A stretch of 49,468 bases of DNA from Streptomyces rubellomurinus (GCF_000961885.1 NZ_JZKH01000059.1:1-49468); one strand, 5' to 3'; counted from the stretch's first letter, positions 9,947 to 21,216 are shown. Translations and numbers: made by a program. The notes: generated from the letters alone by a model not told the origin.

Positions 9947-10769
9947 CGGCGAGCGCCTGCTCCCCCGCTTCGCGCATCGCGGCCAGCGGGCCCGGCGTGC
10001 GCCCGGTGAAGGCCTCGCTCTGCAGCACCGCCTGGTGCACCAGGAGGTCCAGCCCGCCGAGCACGGTGGCCCCGCGCTCGGCGCAGGCGGCGGCCAGCGC
10101 GGTCGGCCACGGGTGGTAGAGCACGTCGAACAGCGCGCCCGGCGCGCCCGGCAGCGCCGCGGCGAAGCCGTCCGTGGCGCCGACCGGCGTGGTGGAGACG
10201 GTCAGCGGCCGCGCCAGCGCCTCGGCTCCGCGGGCCCAGTCGGCGGTGCGCACCGCGACGCCCAGCCGCTCGCCCAACTCGGCCATCTCCCGCGCCCGTT
10301 CGGGGCTGCGGACGTAGACGGTGACCTCGCCCGAGCAGATCTGGGCGAGCGCCGCCAGCGCCGAGGAGGCGGTCGCCCCGGCGCCGAGCACGGCCGCCTC
10401 GGGCACCTCGGTGATCCCCCGCTCGCGCAGCGCGTTCACCAGGCCGGGGACGTCGGTGTTGTCCCCGGTGCGCCGTCCGTCCGCGGTGAACACCACGGTG
10501 TTGACGGCGTCCACCGAGCGGGCCGTCGCGCTCACCTCGTCGAGCAGCGGGATGACGGCCCGCTTGAGCGGCATGGTCAGCGACAGCCCCGCCCACTCGG
10601 CCTCGTCCAGCCCGGCGAGGAAGCCGGGCAGCCCGGCCTCGTCGACCTCGAAGCGGTCGTAGCGCCAGCCGTCCAGCCCGAGCGCCGCGAAGGCGGCCCG
10701 GTGCAGGTCCGGCGAGAGCGAGTGGGCGATCGGCGAGCCGAGGACGGCCGCCCGGTGCTTGCTGGTCAA
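9939..10769 (-). CDS. aroE: Shikimate dehydrogenase
   Basis: A 276-residue NADP-dependent enzyme reducing 3-dehydroshikimate to shikimate. It shows the substrate-binding SLSPDLHRAAF, the catalytic Lys in SLTMPLKRAV, NTDVPG, and a Rossmann motif seen as VLGAGATASSALAAL. The start is TTG (MTSKHRAAVLGSPIAHS) with GGAGAGG 5 nt upstream. It follows mltG closely (34 bp), so it is likely co-transcribed with it, linking cell-wall and aromatic genes in one transcription unit. Confidence 0.95.
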   Translation of the reverse strand: MTSKHRAAVLGSPIAHSLSPDLHRAAFAALGLDGWRYDRFEVDEAGLPGFLAGLDEAEWAGLSLTMPLKRAVIPLLDEVSATARSVDAVNTVVFTADGRRTGDNTDVPGLVNALRERGITEVPEAAVLGAGATASSALAALAQICSGEVTVYVRSPERAREMAELGERLGVAVRTADWARGAEALARPLTVSTTPVGATDGFAAALPGAPGALFDVLYHPWPTALAAACAERGATVLGGLDLLVHQAVLQSEAFTGRTPGPLAAMREAGEQALAGQ

Positions 10770-10803
10770 CGCTGCCTCTCCGTGGGCGTCCTTCGAACCG
10801 GGG

Positions 10804-12633
10804 CTACTTGCTGGTGCAGTGGCCGCGCTCCTTGTCGAAGCCCTGGCCGGCGTTCTTGCAGTACTCCTCGACGTTGGCGTAGTGCTCCTTGGCCGTCTCG
10901 GCGAACCGGGTGTCGCTCGCGGACATCGCGATGAAGTACAGCCACTTGCCGTCCGCCGGGTGCAGCACCGCGTTGATCGCGTCGTCGCCGGGGTTGGAGA
11001 TCGGCGTCGGCGGCAGGCCCGCGTTGAGGTAGGTGTTGTACTTGTTGGACGCGTCGTCCATGTCCTTCTTGGTGAGCTCCTTGCGGCCCAGCGAGTACTG
11101 CAGCGTGGTGTCCATGCCGAGCCGGTGGTGGGTCTCGGGCTCGTTGGCCAGCCGGTTCTGGATGGTCTTGGCCATCTTGGCGAAGTCCCCGACGTTGTTG
11201 CCCTCGCGCTGCAGGATGCTCGCCTCGATGAGCACCTCGTAGCCGTTCTTGAGGCCCGCCTGGGAGGCCTGGGCGTCCAGGTTCGCGTACTTCTCGGTGG
11301 CGTTCTTGACCATCTGCTTGAGCAGGTCCTCGGGCTTCATGCCGTCTGAGATGTTGTAGCGCGTCGGCCAGAGGAAGCCCTCGACGTTGCCGTTCGCGTA
11401 CGCGGGCAGGCCGAGGCTGCCGGCCTGGGCCTTGGCGACACCGGCCGTGGTGCCCGGCGCCAGCTTCAGCTTCCCGTCGATCTTGGCGTAGATCTCGCTG
11501 GAGTTGAGCCCCTCGGGCAGCACCAGCGCGGCGCCGCCCATCTGGTCGACCAGGGACTGCACGGCGGAGGCCGCCGACATCTCCTTCTTCAGCGCGTAGA
11601 AGCCCGGCTGGATGTTCTGGCACTTCTTGTCGGCGTCGCAGGCCTTGGTGAAGGCGTCGACGCTCTTGACCACGCCGGCGTTCTTCAGCTTCAGGCCGAT
11701 CTGCCCGCCGACCGCGCCCTTCTCGACCTCGACCTGCACGCTGCCGCTGCCCTCGCCGGAGAAGTCCGGCGGCGGGCCGAAGTGGTCCTGGTAGAAGCCG
11801 TAGCCCCACCAGCCGGCGCCGCCCACGGCGCCGAGCAGCACCAGCGCGACCACCAGGCAGGCCCCGCCGTTGCGCCGGCCCGACTTCTTGCTCTTCTCCT
11901 TGCGCTTCTTCTTCGCGTCGCGGGACTCGTCCTCCACGCCGAGGAAGCCGCCCTCGTGCTCGGCCTCCTCCTCAAGGTACGCGCCGTCCTCGTGGTGGCC
12001 GTCCAGATGGTCCTCGGGGTGGCCGTCCCACTCCTCGGCCTCGGCCTCGTGCGCGCCGCCGACCGGGTCGGCGCCGGCCTCCAGCGCGGCGGCCTCGGCC
12101 TCCCAGTCGATGCCGTCCGGGCCGGGACCGGACACCGGCTCGGGGTGCTGCGGCTGCTGCTGCGGCACCGGCTGCTGGACCGGCTGCTGAGCCTGCTGGA
12201 CCTGCTGGGGCATCTGCTGCTGCCCGTACTGGCCGCCGCCCTGCGGGTAGCCCTGCTGCGGCATCGGCTGCGACATCTGCTGCTGCGGGTACTGCCCCTG
12301 CTGCGGCGCCTGCGGCTGGAAGCCCTGCTGCCCGCCGAAACTCTGGCCCTGCTGCGGGTACGCCTGCTGCCCGCCCTGGTAGCCCTGCTGCTGGCCGTAC
12401 TGGCCGCCGCCCTGCGGGTAGCCCTGCTGCGACATCGGCTGGGGCGCCTGCTGCTGCGGGTACTGGCCCTGCGGGGCCATCGGCTGCTGGTAACCCTGCT
12501 GCTGGGGCTGCTGGTACTGCTGCTGCCACTGGCCGTCCTGCTGGCCGGGGACCGGCTGCTGGCCGCCGTACCCGGGATCACCGGGGTGCCACGGCTCGCC
12601 CTGGGGGCCGTAGCCCCGACCCAGATCGGTCAT
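10804..12633 (-). CDS. mltG: Endolytic murein transglycosylase MltG with Gln-rich cytoplasmic domain
   Basis: The 609-residue membrane protein has, in order: a Gln/Gly/Tyr/Pro-rich low-complexity region (about 1-165), an acidic stretch (176-240), a basic cluster KKKRKEKSKKSGRR (241-254), one membrane segment (257-280) and an extracellular YceG/MltG domain. Catalytic-domain motifs include EASILQREGNN, GMDTTLQYSLGR and PYNTY/LPPTPISNPG-type loops (here YNTYLNAGLPPTPISNPG). MltG cuts nascent glycan strands and sets their length. Most MltG proteins have a short N-terminus, so the 250-residue cytoplasmic part is unusual; it contains a 32-residue internal repeat. RBS AAGGGG precedes the ATG. A second paralogue lies immediately upstream. 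Confidence 0.93.
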   Translation of the reverse strand: MTDLGRGYGPQGEPWHPGDPGYGGQQPVPGQQDGQWQQQYQQPQQQGYQQPMAPQGQYPQQQAPQPMSQQGYPQGGGQYGQQQGYQGGQQAYPQQGQSFGGQQGFQPQAPQQGQYPQQQMSQPMPQQGYPQGGGQYGQQQMPQQVQQAQQPVQQPVPQQQPQHPEPVSGPGPDGIDWEAEAAALEAGADPVGGAHEAEAEEWDGHPEDHLDGHHEDGAYLEEEAEHEGGFLGVEDESRDAKKKRKEKSKKSGRRNGGACLVVALVLLGAVGGAGWWGYGFYQDHFGPPPDFSGEGSGSVQVEVEKGAVGGQIGLKLKNAGVVKSVDAFTKACDADKKCQNIQPGFYALKKEMSAASAVQSLVDQMGGAALVLPEGLNSSEIYAKIDGKLKLAPGTTAGVAKAQAGSLGLPAYANGNVEGFLWPTRYNISDGMKPEDLLKQMVKNATEKYANLDAQASQAGLKNGYEVLIEASILQREGNNVGDFAKMAKTIQNRLANEPETHHRLGMDTTLQYSLGRKELTKKDMDDASNKYNTYLNAGLPPTPISNPGDDAINAVLHPADGKWLYFIAMSASDTRFAETAKEHYANVEEYCKNAGQGFDKERGHCTSK

Positions 12634-12816
12634 TGATCCCCTTAACCGACAGTGACGACCGACGGATCGGACCGGCCGTCCGGGACGCCGTCCCGGCTGA
12701 TTCTCGAACCGGCGTGCTAGCGCAACGCCTGGGAGGAGACGTTACCGTACCGCAGCCGGGCCTCCGGCAGGGCGGACGTACCGTCAGTGCCCGACCTCAC
12801 CCGCGGCCACCGTCCG

Positions 12817-14070
12817 CTACGGCGTCCCCGTGCCGGGCACCTGGGCCGGGGCGGAGGGCTGGGCCGACGCCGAGGCGGCGGCCGACGCGGACGACGAAGC
12901 GCCCGGCGCCGCCGCCCGGTTGGCGTTGAACTCCGCCACGTTGCGCTGCTGCACCTCGAAGCTGTCGGTGAAGCGGGTGTCCCCCGGCTTCACGGTGACG
13001 AAGTAGAGCCAGTCCCCCGGCGTCGGGTCCAGCGCCGCCATGATCGCCTGCCGCCCGGGGTTGGAGATCGGGGTCGGCGGCAGCCCGGCGTGCAGGTAGG
13101 TGTTGTACGGGGAGTCGAGCTTGGTCTCGGTGACGGTGGTGTTCAGCGTCGAGCGGCCGAGCGCGTAGTTGATGGTGGAGTCCAGCTGCAGCGGCATGCC
13201 CTTGGCCAGCCGGTTGTAGATCACCCGGGCCACCCGGCCCATGTCCTCGGTGTTGTCGGCCTCGCCCTGGACCATGCTGGCCACGGTGACCAGCCCGTAC
13301 AGGCTCTGCCCGAGGGTCTGGGCGACGATGTCGGCGTCGTCCCGGCTGAACTCCTTGCCGGCCCGCTCGACCATCTGCTTGAGCAGGTCGAGCGCGGTGG
13401 TGCCCTCGGTGACGCTGTACGTCGCCGGGAACAGGTAGCCCTCGGGGCTGCCGGCCGCGAACTCCGGCAGGCCCAGCTCGGCGCTCTGCTCCTTCGCGGT
13501 GCGCTGGGTGGTGCCCTCGGGCAGGTTCAGCTTCTTGTCGATCGCCGCGTAGATCTGGTAGCCGCGCCAACCCTCGGGAATGGTCAGGCCGTTGGCGTTG
13601 GCCGGGTCGATCAGGACGGCGAGCGCGGCCGCGGCCGACATCTTCAGCTTGAGGGTGTACGTCCCCGGCTGGATGCGCCCGGCGGCCGCCGCGCTGCCCT
13701 TCGCCGCCCGCGTGAAGGCGAGCGAGCTGGCCACCACCCCGTTGCGGACCAGCGCGGAGGCGATCTGGGTCAGGCCGGCGCCCTCGGGCACCGAGACCTG
13801 GACGCTGCCGCTGCCCTGCCCGGCGTAGTCGGCGGCGGCCGCCGGCCGGCGCTGCCCCTGGAACCAGGTGTAGCCGGTCAGTCCGACCCCGCCGATCACC
13901 GCGACCAGGGCGAGCGCGGTGAGCCCGCAGGCCAGCCCGTTACGCCGTCGGTGCGGATCGGGCGCATCGGAGCGCGGACGGGGCGCGGACGGCGGCCGAC
14001 CCTCCGGCTCCCACACCGGCGCACCCAGGTGGCCGGGCGTGAGCCCCGGGTGGCAGTCCTGGTCGGTCAT
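12817..14070 (-). CDS. Second MltG-family transglycosylase
   Basis: The 417-residue paralogue of the downstream MltG has a short cytoplasmic region (1-45), one membrane helix (46-69) and a complete YceG domain: VASMVQGEADNTEDMGRVA, then LQLDSTINYALGR and LHAGLPPTPISNPG. The C-terminus ends in an Ala/Ser/Pro-rich tail (about 388-417). The conserved Glu of the ASxxQxE motif is kept, so it is probably active. Start ATG with GAGGGG upstream. It is separated from mltG by 183 bp and from ruvX by a strong palindromic terminator, so it may begin the mltG-aro transcription unit. Confidence 0.9.
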   Translation of the reverse strand: MTDQDCHPGLTPGHLGAPVWEPEGRPPSAPRPRSDAPDPHRRRNGLACGLTALALVAVIGGVGLTGYTWFQGQRRPAAAADYAGQGSGSVQVSVPEGAGLTQIASALVRNGVVASSLAFTRAAKGSAAAAGRIQPGTYTLKLKMSAAAALAVLIDPANANGLTIPEGWRGYQIYAAIDKKLNLPEGTTQRTAKEQSAELGLPEFAAGSPEGYLFPATYSVTEGTTALDLLKQMVERAGKEFSRDDADIVAQTLGQSLYGLVTVASMVQGEADNTEDMGRVARVIYNRLAKGMPLQLDSTINYALGRSTLNTTVTETKLDSPYNTYLHAGLPPTPISNPGRQAIMAALDPTPGDWLYFVTVKPGDTRFTDSFEVQQRNVAEFNANRAAAPGASSSASAAASASAQPSAPAQVPGTGTP

Positions 14071-14187
14071 GGCGGGCGTCCCCTCGGCGGTCTCGAACCG
14101 GCCCGGATCCGTCCGCCTCGATCAGCGCCGATCGGAGGTCGATCCGAAAGGCCACCACGACACGGGAGGAAACCGGACACGAACGAA

Positions 14188-14223
14188 GAGGGGTCCGTGC
14201 GGACGCGTCCGCACGGACCCCTC
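14188..14223. terminator. Perfect 36-bp palindrome between ruvX and the second mltG
   Basis: The two 18-nt halves are exact reverse complements, giving a 16-bp stem with a tetraloop. It lies 23 bp after the ruvX stop and has no T-tract. It probably terminates the alaS-ruvX transcript. See findings for alternatives. Confidence 0.75.
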
Positions 14224-14246
14224 GACGGGACGTTAGACCAGGCCGG

Positions 14247-14728
14247 TCAGCCCGCCGCCTCGACGCTCTCACCGGGCGGCCTTCCGCTCACCCGTTCGGA
14301 CTCAAGGGCGGTCTGCAGGATCACCACCGCGGCGGCCTGGTCGACCACCGAGCGGCCCTTCTTCGCCTTGACCCCCGAAGCGCGCAGCCCGTGGGTCGCG
14401 GTGACGGTCGTCATCCGCTCGTCCACCAGCCGCACCGGCACCGGGTAGAGCCGGTTGGCCAGCCGCGCGCAGTACGCGCGGACCTTCTCGGCCGCCGGGC
14501 CCTCCTTGCCGCTCAGCGAGCGCGGCAGCCCCACGATCACCTCGATCGCGTCGTACTCCTCGACGATCGCGGCGATCCTGGCCTGCGACTTCACCCCGGC
14601 GGGCACGGTCTCCACCGGCGTGGCGAGCACCCCGTCGGGGTCGCAGGACGCGACCCCGATCCGGGCGTCGCCGACGTCGACGGCGATCCGCCGGCCGCGA
14701 CGAAAGGGCTTCGGCTCCTGCTCGATCA

Positions 14729-14729
<1 letters not shown>
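14247..14729 (-). CDS. ruvX: RuvX/YqgF-family putative Holliday junction resolvase
   Basis: The 160-residue RNase H-fold protein has RRIAVDVGDARIGVASCDPDG (first catalytic Asp), the central VIVGLPRSLSG, and VRLVDERMTTVTA with a further acidic residue, ending with DQAAAVVILQTAL. The family is linked to pre-16S rRNA processing and anti-termination as well as putative junction resolution. The ATG overlaps the alaS TGA by one base (TGATG). Conserved actinobacterial neighbour of alaS and mltG. Confidence 0.94.
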
Positions 14730-17397
<2,668 letters not shown>

Positions 17398-17398
<1 letters not shown>

Positions 17399-17862
17399 TA
17401 GTGGTCCTTCCGGTTGGTGCCGCCCCGCGGCAGGGCTCGGCGGGGCGTTTCATCGATGGTCTGGGGGGTGGTGCGGATGCTGTCGGACGGGGGCAGGGCG
17501 GCGGCCGGGCGACCGGGCGCCGCCGAGATAGCTCGGTACTGCGGCTCGCCCGAGAGGGGCAGCGCGGAGCGCTTCCCAAGAAGGGTGGCGGCGGGCGACG
17601 GGCGGGCCCGGCGGGTGCGCCGGGGCTCCACCACGGCGGTGCCGCGCAGGCCCAGGTCGTCCTTCAGCTGCTCCTCGCGCTCGGCCATGCCGGCCCGCAC
17701 GTCCAGCGCGAACTGCTTGGCCGCGTCGCCCAGGTGCAGCGCACCGCGCGCGGCGGTGCCGGAGAGGCTTTCGGGGGTGAGCCGCTGGGCCGCCTCGTTG
17801 GCCTTCTTCATGACCCAGACGGTGGCGCCGGCGCCGACCGCCATCCAGAAGATGCGTGCCAT
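17398..17862 (-). CDS. DUF6167-type membrane-associated protein
   Basis: The 154-residue protein starts with a hydrophobic stretch [18 protein letters not shown], followed by a helical region ([17 protein letters not shown]) and a low-complexity Pro/Arg-rich tail. It matches the small conserved actinobacterial family found between DUF948 and alaS; function unknown. It overlaps alaS by one base, and the DUF948 stop lies within its GAGGGG ribosome binding site. This arrangement suggests the three are translated together. Confidence 0.8.
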
Positions 17863-17866
17863 GCCG

Positions 17867-18349
17867 TCAGCCCCTCACCGCTCGCCGGACCCGGGAGAGC
17901 AGGCCGCCGCGGGGCGCCGTGGCGGCGCGCACCTCGGCCCGGATCAGCCGGGCCAGCTCCTCGCGCTCGCCGCTCTGCAGCGGCACGTTCGGCAGCCCGC
18001 CGCCCTGCTGCTTGGCGACCGCCTTGCGGACGCCGTAGCTGAACGCCGCGACCTTCACCAGCGGCCCGCCGAGGGTGGCGGCCACGGTGGAGGACAGCGC
18101 GTTGGCGTTGGCGGCGGCGTCCTGCACGTTGGCGGTGATCTCGTCCACCCGTTCCAGCTGCTGGTTGGCGCTGCGCACCGCGGCGCCCGCCTCGGACAGC
18201 AGCGGGACGGCCTGCTCGGTGACGGCGGAGACCAGGACGGCGGCCTCCTTCAGCACCCGGGAGAGGCGGACCAGCACGACGGCGAGCAGGGTGACCAGGA
18301 CCGCCCAGAACACGGCGACGAGCAATCCGGCCAGCTCTCCCACGGACAC
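17867..18349 (-). CDS. DUF948-family membrane protein
   Basis: The 160-residue protein has an N-terminal membrane helix (about 8-30, LAGLLVAVFWAVLVTLLAVVLV) and then a long amphipathic or coiled-coil region (VRLSRVLKEAAVLVSAVTEQ...). This is the DUF948 pattern, resembling a short chemotaxis-receptor-like stalk; function unknown. Two GTG codons are possible starts: 18349, which fits homologues as I recall them, and 18343, which has AAAGG 5 nt upstream. First gene of the DUF948-DUF6167-alaS-ruvX unit. Confidence 0.82.
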   Translation of the reverse strand: MSVGELAGLLVAVFWAVLVTLLAVVLVRLSRVLKEAAVLVSAVTEQAVPLLSEAGAAVRSANQQLERVDEITANVQDAAANANALSSTVAATLGGPLVKVAAFSYGVRKAVAKQQGGGLPNVPLQSGEREELARLIRAEVRAATAPRGGLLSRVRRAVRG

Positions 18350-18576
18350 CTTTGCGCGCTCCCTCGCCTTGCACGTATTCAGAAGGAACCCTATCGCGCC
18401 CGCGCCCGGAATCCGGACCGGGCCGTTCGCCCCCGCCGATCCGGTCGGGTGTGCGATCCCCGCGCGTAACCTACCGGCCGGTCACCTCGTTCTGCCAGGC
18501 GGGCCGACAGCACGGACGGCCCGGACGCACGTCCGGACCGCAGCGGTCCGGGCCGAGGAACGACGGGGAGCAGGGC

Positions 18577-20796
18577 GTGGCCGGCGACTGGACAGCACAG
18601 CCCGCGGCGCAGCCGCGCGAGCCGGAGCCCGGCCGGCTGCCGGCCGAGGTGACCGGCTTCGTCGGGCGGCAGCGCGAACTGACCGAGCTGGCGGCCCTGT
18701 TGGCCGCCGCCCGGCTGGTGACGGTGACCGGCCCGGGCGGGGTGGGCAAGAGCCGGCTGGCGCTGCGCGCGGCGGCCCGGGCGGCCGGCGCCTTCCCGGA
18801 CGGCACCTGGCTGGTCGAGGTGGCCCCGGTGCAGGACCCGCTGCTGCTCGGCCACGCCGTCCTGGAGGCGCTGCGGCTGACCGACTGCACCGCCCGCCCG
18901 CCGGTGGACGTGCTGGCCGAGCGACTGGCCGGCCGCCGCCTGCTGCTGGTGCTGGACGGCTGCGAGCACCTGGTGGAGGCCTGCGCCGAGCTGGCGGACA
19001 CCCTGCTGCGGGCCCTGCCCGGCCTGCGGGTGCTGACCACCAGCCGCTCGGTGCTGCGGGCCTCGGGCGAGCACCTGCTGACCCTGGCACCGCTGCCGGT
19101 CGGCGCCCTGCCGGGGCAGCGCCCGGGCCCGGGCGTGCTGCCGGACGCGGTGCGGCTGTTCGCCGACCGGGCCCGGGCGGTGCTGCCGTCCTTCGAGGTC
19201 ACCGAGGCCAACGCGGAGGCGGTCGGCCTGCTCTGCCGCCGGCTGGACGGCATCCCGCTGGCCGTGGAGCTGGCGGCCGGGCGGCTGCGCGCGCTGTCGG
19301 TGGAGCAGATCACCGCGCGGCTGGACGACCGGTTCCGGCTGCTCACCGGCGGCTCCCGGACAGCACTGCCCCGGCACCAGACGCTGCGCACCACGATCGG
19401 CTGGAGTCACGAGCTCTGCACGGTGCAGGAACGTTTACTCTGGGCCCGCCTGTCGGTCTTCGCCGGGAGTTTCGACCTGGAGGCCGCCGAGTACGTCTGC
19501 GCCGGCGAGGGCATCGAACCCGAGGACGTGCTCGACCTGCTGGACGAACTCGTCGCCAAGTCCGTCCTGCTGCGCGAGGACAGCCCCTTCGGCGTCCGCT
19601 TCCGGCTGCTGGACACCCTGCGCGAGTACGGCGGCCACTGGCTGCGCGCGGCCGGCGAGGAGCAGCGGCTGCTGCGCCGCCACCGGGACTGGTACCTGGG
19701 CGTCGCCACCTGGGGCGAGGTCGAGTGGTTCGGCCCGCGCCAGGCGGAGACCGCCGAACGCACCCAGCTCGCCCACACCAACCTGCGCGCCGCGCTGGAG
19801 TTCTGCCTGTCCGAGCCCGGCGAGGAGCAGATCGCCCTGCTGCTGGCCGGCACCCTCTGGTTCTTCTGGGTCGGCTGCGGCCACCTCGGCGAGGGCCGGC
19901 ACTGGCTGGACCGCGCGCTGGCGCTGGACCGCGAACCCACCGAGGCCCGTGCCAAGGCGCTGTGGGTGACCGGCTACATGGCCACCCTCCAGGGCGACCT
20001 CACGGCCGCCCGCCCGGCCCTGGAGGAGTGCCGCCGCCAGGCGCTGGACACCGGCGACGACCGGGCGCTCGCCTACGCCGTCCACCGCCAGGGCTGCGCG
20101 GCGCTGATCGGCGACGAGCCGGAGCGCGCCGCCGAGCTCTTCGAGGAGGCGCTCTGGCACTACCGGACGATCGGCGAGCTCAACAGCAACGTCGTGATGG
20201 CCATGATCGAGCTGGGCCTCGCCTACCTGTTCCAGGGCGACCTCGACAGCGGCGAGCTCTGGTTCGGCCAGGCCCGCGAGGTCTGCGAGGAGCACGGCGA
20301 GCAGTGGGCGTACGCGTACGTGCTGTACGCGTCGGCGTACTCGCACTTCCTGGACGGCGCGATCCAGCCCGCCCGCGCCCTGGCCCGGGAGTGCGTACGG
20401 CTGAACCACCAGTTCCGCGACCTGCTCGGCATCGTGCTGGGGATCGACCTGCTGGCGCTGCTGGAGACCGAGCCGGCCGGGCCGGGCGAGCCCGCCGACC
20501 TGTGCGAGGCCCGGGTGCTGCAGGGCGCCGCGCACCGGATCTGGCGCACGGTCGGCACGCCCTTCCTGGGCTCGCGCTCGTTCTTCGGCACCCACCAGGA
20601 GTGCGCCGAGCGGGCCCGGGCCGGGCTCACCCAGCAGGCCTTCGACGACTGCTACCGGGCCGGCGCCCGGCTGGACCTGGACGCCGCGGTCTCCCGGGCA
20701 CTGGACGGCGGCGGCTCGCCGGAGGGCCCGGAGCCCGGCCCCGGCCCCTGCTCGGTGCCGCCCGCACCGGCGCCCGCGCCCGTCCCGAACAGCTGA
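18577..20796 (+). CDS. NB-ARC/AfsR-like ATPase regulator without visible HTH
   Basis: A 739-residue STAND ATPase. Walker A is TGPGGVGKSRLAL, Walker B LLLVLDGCEH, the sensor segment is LRVLTTSRSVLRASGEH and the GxP motif is GIPLAVELAAGRLRAL; a winged-helix-like segment with LWARLSVFAGSFDL follows. The C-terminal half is a helical TPR-like array (about 420-700). AfsR/LuxR-type relatives carry an OmpR or LuxR DNA-binding domain at one end. Here neither the N-terminus (begins at the GTG with GGGGAG 6 nt upstream) nor the Pro-rich C-terminus shows one. It may act through a partner protein. Confidence 0.85.
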   Translation: MAGDWTAQPAAQPREPEPGRLPAEVTGFVGRQRELTELAALLAAARLVTVTGPGGVGKSRLALRAAARAAGAFPDGTWLVEVAPVQDPLLLGHAVLEALRLTDCTARPPVDVLAERLAGRRLLLVLDGCEHLVEACAELADTLLRALPGLRVLTTSRSVLRASGEHLLTLAPLPVGALPGQRPGPGVLPDAVRLFADRARAVLPSFEVTEANAEAVGLLCRRLDGIPLAVELAAGRLRALSVEQITARLDDRFRLLTGGSRTALPRHQTLRTTIGWSHELCTVQERLLWARLSVFAGSFDLEAAEYVCAGEGIEPEDVLDLLDELVAKSVLLREDSPFGVRFRLLDTLREYGGHWLRAAGEEQRLLRRHRDWYLGVATWGEVEWFGPRQAETAERTQLAHTNLRAALEFCLSEPGEEQIALLLAGTLWFFWVGCGHLGEGRHWLDRALALDREPTEARAKALWVTGYMATLQGDLTAARPALEECRRQALDTGDDRALAYAVHRQGCAALIGDEPERAAELFEEALWHYRTIGELNSNVVMAMIELGLAYLFQGDLDSGELWFGQAREVCEEHGEQWAYAYVLYASAYSHFLDGAIQPARALARECVRLNHQFRDLLGIVLGIDLLALLETEPAGPGEPADLCEARVLQGAAHRIWRTVGTPFLGSRSFFGTHQECAERARAGLTQQAFDDCYRAGARLDLDAAVSRALDGGGSPEGPEPGPGPCSVPPAPAPAPVPNS

Positions 20797-20829
20797 GGTC
20801 CCGAACAGCTGAGGTCCCGAACAGCTGAG
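20782..20829. repeat. Three perfect 16-bp tandem repeats over the end of the NB-ARC gene
   Basis: GTCCCGAACAGCTGAG is repeated three times without a mismatch. The first copy contains the gene's stop codon. Because 16 is not a multiple of three, the TGA of each copy falls in a different frame. Confidence 0.95.
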
Positions 20830-20851
20830 GGGGCGGCCCGGAATAGCCGAA

Positions 20852-20880
20852 GCTTGCCGATTGCTTGAGGAGGCAAGCAA
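20852..20880 (+). promoter_or_regulatory. Mutually exclusive hairpins upstream of the TPR gene
   Basis: Two perfect 7-bp stems overlap: 20852-20858 with 20872-20878, or 20861-20867 with 20874-20880. The second has the loop AGGAGG, a perfect anti-SD-complementary sequence. The actual ribosome binding site (GGAAGGAG) follows 8 nt later. Confidence 0.4.
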
Positions 20881-20898
20881 CCACCCGGAAGGAGCACC

Positions 20899-21216
20899 AT
20901 GGCCGTCCACGACGAGTACCGCCGCGCGGCGTTCTACTTCGACTCCAAGGCGTACGCCGACGCCGCCCGCCTGTTCGAAGGCGTCCTGGCGGAGGAGCCG
21001 GCCAACCTCTCGGTCCGGCTGATGCTCGCCCGCAGCTACTACCACTCCGCCCAACTCGGCCGCGCCGAGGCCGAGTTGCACCGGATCCTGGAGGCCGACC
21101 CGGCCGAGGACTACGCCCGGCTGATGCTCGGCCGCACCCTGGAGCGCCAGGGCCGCGCCGAGGAGGCCCGCCCGCACCTGCGGCTGGCCGCCGCGATGAC
21201 CGGCGAGGACGTCTGA
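20899..21216 (+). CDS. Small tetratricopeptide-repeat protein
   Basis: The 105-residue soluble protein consists of about three TPR units (YFDSKAYADAARLFEGVLAEEP, then LARSYYHSAQLGRAEAELHRI, then RTLERQGRAEEARPHL). TPRs mediate protein-protein contacts; the partner is unknown. The ATG has GGAAGGAG 4 nt upstream. It is 102 bp downstream of the NB-ARC ATPase on the same strand and ends before a strong terminator, so it may be co-transcribed with the ATPase gene. Confidence 0.88.
   Translation: MAVHDEYRRAAFYFDSKAYADAARLFEGVLAEEPANLSVRLMLARSYYHSAQLGRAEAELHRILEADPAEDYARLMLGRTLERQGRAEEARPHLRLAAAMTGEDV

Noticed and set aside
10804..12633. Gln-rich MltG region as a frameshifted or fused gene
   Set aside because: The frame is continuous with an ATG and RBS, and acidic, basic and membrane segments follow in a sensible order.
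17400..17402. T-box or other riboswitch upstream of alaS
   Set aside because: alaS overlaps the upstream gene by one base, leaving no leader.
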